From: Bacteroidota bacterium
GTDB lineage: Bacteria > Bacteroidota > JABWAT01
DNA: 32,736 nt
Direction of reading: 5' to 3'
Assembly (NCBI GenBank): GCA_017303995.1
Contig: JAFLBE010000006.1
Coordinates: forward strand, 1 to 32,736
The notes beneath the pieces are model-generated. The model had not been told where the DNA came from. It saw only the letters and a list, made by a program, of their open reading frames with translations, and did not search any database. Below are positions 30,856 to 32,736 of the stretch, piece after piece (the first letter of the stretch is position 1; each line of letters starts with the position of its first letter). The translations under genes and the position numbers were made by a program.

Positions 30856-32736
30856 TTACTCAAATAACCCGATCTGTTCCTTATCCTCATCGTCATCACT
30901 TTCTGTGGGTGACGATTCTTCGGGTTCTTCAGGCAAAGGTTCAGCTTCAGCGGTTTCCATCAGATCATCTACCGGACTCAGTAACTGAATCGATTTCACG
31001 GTAAACTGGCTCAACCGGTTTCCTAAGGCCTTCCAGCCTTTCACATCCATAAATTCAACAAGGTTCAGTTCTTCAGTAATTTCTTCCTTCGTTTTTCCTT
31101 TTTCAATGGTGAAAGAAATCGAAGGTTCCTGAACAACCGAAACGGCCGTCAGTTTGGATTTCTTTTCATCGCCGATGAAGGAGAATCGTTTATCCAGAGT
31201 CTGGGTTTCAATCTGGAAGCGTTTCACAAAATAATTTTCCTGAGATGCTTCCCAGTAAACAGCTGAAATCACGGTTTCAGTGTGGAATTTACGAATGACC
31301 AGAACATTCTCAGGCTCATACCGGTTGGTAATTTCATGGGACGTCAGTTCATACGTTCCGTCTTTGTAAATAACCAGAATCGAGTCACTCGTGTTGAAAT
31401 TCCCGATCCATTTTCCACGTCCGTCATGGTTTAGCCGGCCAATAGTGGCATCATACCAGACTTTTCTTGCACCGAAAGACGAAGGACCTACCGATTTTCT
31501 CACAATTTTCTTTACCGGCCAGCGGGTGAGAATATTCCCCATTGAATTCCGGCCTTTAATACTCAGATCACCAAAGTCGTAATCGAAAACTTTAATCTTG
31601 GCACGGCAACCCTGAGACAAGGTGACATTTACAACTTCTGATTCACCATTCGGATTGGAAGTAAAATAGAGAATCTTCGAACCCTTGGTTCCTTTAGTAA
31701 CCGGATATTCACGGTCACGGGTGATGGCAGTTACATTAAACCGTTTGGCGTAGGCAAAACCGGAATCCCCATCGAGATAAACCACGTTGTAAATCCGGCG
31801 CTCATCACTTTTCTTCCAGACATCAACATGAAGAATGTCTTTGCCGACAAACTTCTTTTCTTCGATTTTGGTAACAATCAGAGTTCCGTTTTTCAGGAAA
31901 ACAATGATGTCATCCATGTCTGAACAGTCAGAAATGTACTCATCCTTTTTAAGTCCGTAACCGATAAAACCGTCATCCCGGTTCACGTACAATTTCTGAT
32001 TGGCAATCACCACCTGACGGGCAGTAATCGTGTCAAACGTTCTGATTTCAGTTTTCCGTTCACGTCCGGCGCCATACTTTTTCAGAATTCCACGGAAATA
32101 GTCAATGGCATATTCAATCAGGTGAGCAAGGTGATGATTGACTTCACCGATTTCTTTTTCGAGATTTTTAAGTTCTTCATCTGCTTTGAACGAATCGAAT
32201 TTGGAAATCCGTTTAATCTTGATTTCGGTCAATTTCAGGATATCATCACGGGTGATTTCCCGTTTGAAGAGTTTCTTGTAAGGTTCGAGTCCGGAATCAA
32301 TGGTGCTCAGAACCGATTCCCATGTCGTACATTCTTCAATATCCCGGTAAATCCGTTTTTCGATAAAGATTTTTTCCAGGGAAGAAAAATGCCACTTTTC
32401 CATGAGGGCATCACGGGTATTTTCCAGTTCCAGCTTCAGCAGATTGACGGTGTGTTCGGTGTTGAATTTTAGAATTTCAGTCACACCCATAAAAACGGGT
32501 TTGTCATCTACAATAATACAGGCATTTGGTGATTCAGAAATTTCACAATCGGTAAAAGCATAAAGCGCATCAACAGTGACATCCGGTGAAACTCCCGGCG
32601 CCAGTTCGACCACAATTTCAACGTCTTTGGCCGTATTGTCGATCACTTTTTTAATTTTGATTTTGCCCTTGTCATTGGCCTTGATGATCGATTCAATCAG
32701 TCCTGTCGTGGTTTTTCCGTAAGGGATTTCACGGAT
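30856..32736 (-). CDS. parC: DNA topoisomerase IV subunit A, Bacteroidota type (5' end outside window)
   Basis: The frame stays open to the right edge, giving 626 visible residues; the GTG at 32646 is internal, since coding continues upstream with IREIPYGKTTTGLIESIIKA. The N-terminal winged-helix domain with the catalytic tyrosine is outside. Visible parts are the tower and coiled-coil region (ITRDDILKLTEIKIKRISKF, then a coiled coil to about visible residue 220) and the C-terminal beta-pinwheel-like half (FDTITARQVVIANQKLYVNRDDGFIGYG, YNVVYLDGDSGFAYAKRF, ILYFTSNPNGESEVVNVTL). The acidic tail ends DDDEDKEQIGLFE. From memory this matches the Bacteroidota ParC-like A subunit very well. The enzyme unlinks daughter chromosomes with ParE. 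Confidence 0.92.
   Translation of the reverse strand: MREIPYGKTTTGLIESIIKANDKGKIKIKKVIDNTAKDVEIVVELAPGVSPDVTVDALYAFTDCEISESPNACIIVDDKPVFMGVTEILKFNTEHTVNLLKLELENTRDALMEKWHFSSLEKIFIEKRIYRDIEECTTWESVLSTIDSGLEPYKKLFKREITRDDILKLTEIKIKRISKFDSFKADEELKNLEKEIGEVNHHLAHLIEYAIDYFRGILKKYGAGRERKTEIRTFDTITARQVVIANQKLYVNRDDGFIGYGLKKDEYISDCSDMDDIIVFLKNGTLIVTKIEEKKFVGKDILHVDVWKKSDERRIYNVVYLDGDSGFAYAKRFNVTAITRDREYPVTKGTKGSKILYFTSNPNGESEVVNVTLSQGCRAKIKVFDYDFGDLSIKGRNSMGNILTRWPVKKIVRKSVGPSSFGARKVWYDATIGRLNHDGRGKWIGNFNTSDSILVIYKDGTYELTSHEITNRYEPENVLVIRKFHTETVISAVYWEASQENYFVKRFQIETQTLDKRFSFIGDEKKSKLTAVSVVQEPSISFTIEKGKTKEEITEELNLVEFMDVKGWKALGNRLSQFTVKSIQLLSPVDDLMETAEAEPLPEEPEESSPTESDDDEDKEQIGLFE

Overview
The window reads as a chromosomal stretch of a member of Bacteroidota or a close FCB relative (Ignavibacteriota/Kapabacteria-like). 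Three things point there. The DNA topoisomerase IV A subunit at the right edge has the Bacteroidota-type body and acidic tail. Two SusC-era TonB-dependent receptors and several Sec or lipoprotein signals indicate a Gram-negative envelope. At least two promoters match the Bacteroidota consensus TTTG-N19-21-TAnnTTTG (30646-30678, and 25190-25221 with one mismatch). Shine-Dalgarno sites are patchy, and TTG starts occur. No rRNA, tRNA, CRISPR array or transposase gene was found.

Layout. 1-8563 (minus): a tightly coupled run of membrane histidine kinase, FecR-like periplasmic protein and a giant secreted protein with about 12 tandem PKD-like repeats that leaves the left edge. 8621-9744: a cluster of repeat units with terminal inverted repeats, one of which carries a GxxExxY gene while the others are gene-less. 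9787-13372 (plus): a GNAT/FemAB-like acyltransferase, a polytopic membrane protein of unknown function, and Sua5. 13441-19035 (minus): a metal-uptake locus that starts with NikR and a 28-bp palindrome at its start codon, followed by a TonB-dependent receptor and a binding protein/permease/ATPase ABC importer; nickel is the best guess. 19192-21274 (minus): DUF1801 protein, an AT-rich pair (173 aa GNAT-like plus 55 aa basic protein), and TrmO. 21417-22592 (plus): radical SAM protein. 22593-23004: intergenic cluster of triloop hairpins. 23005-25829: a prolyl oligopeptidase lipoprotein divergent from a pyridoxamine-phosphate-oxidase-like flavoprotein. 25991-26288: a probably frameshifted small lipoprotein. 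26502-30678 (minus): a second metal locus with its own promoter (small exported protein, His-rich lipoprotein, ZnuD-like TonB-dependent receptor), with a PLP-dependent serine/threonine dehydratase following. 30856-32736 (minus): parC, 5' end outside the window.

How the parts fit. Two independent outer-membrane metal-acquisition systems lie within about 12 kb: a NikR-linked one with a full inner-membrane importer, and a probable zinc-type one whose inner-membrane step is not in the window. Sua5 and TrmO act on the same tRNA modification (t6A, then m6t6A) but are not in one operon. The most unusual non-coding signals are the mini-element cluster around the GxxExxY gene, arrays of degenerate 7-nt repeats placed a few bases after stop codons, and hairpins with 3-nt loops followed by a common GRCCYRTT tail. 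None is a proven new system; each is a concrete, checkable lead.
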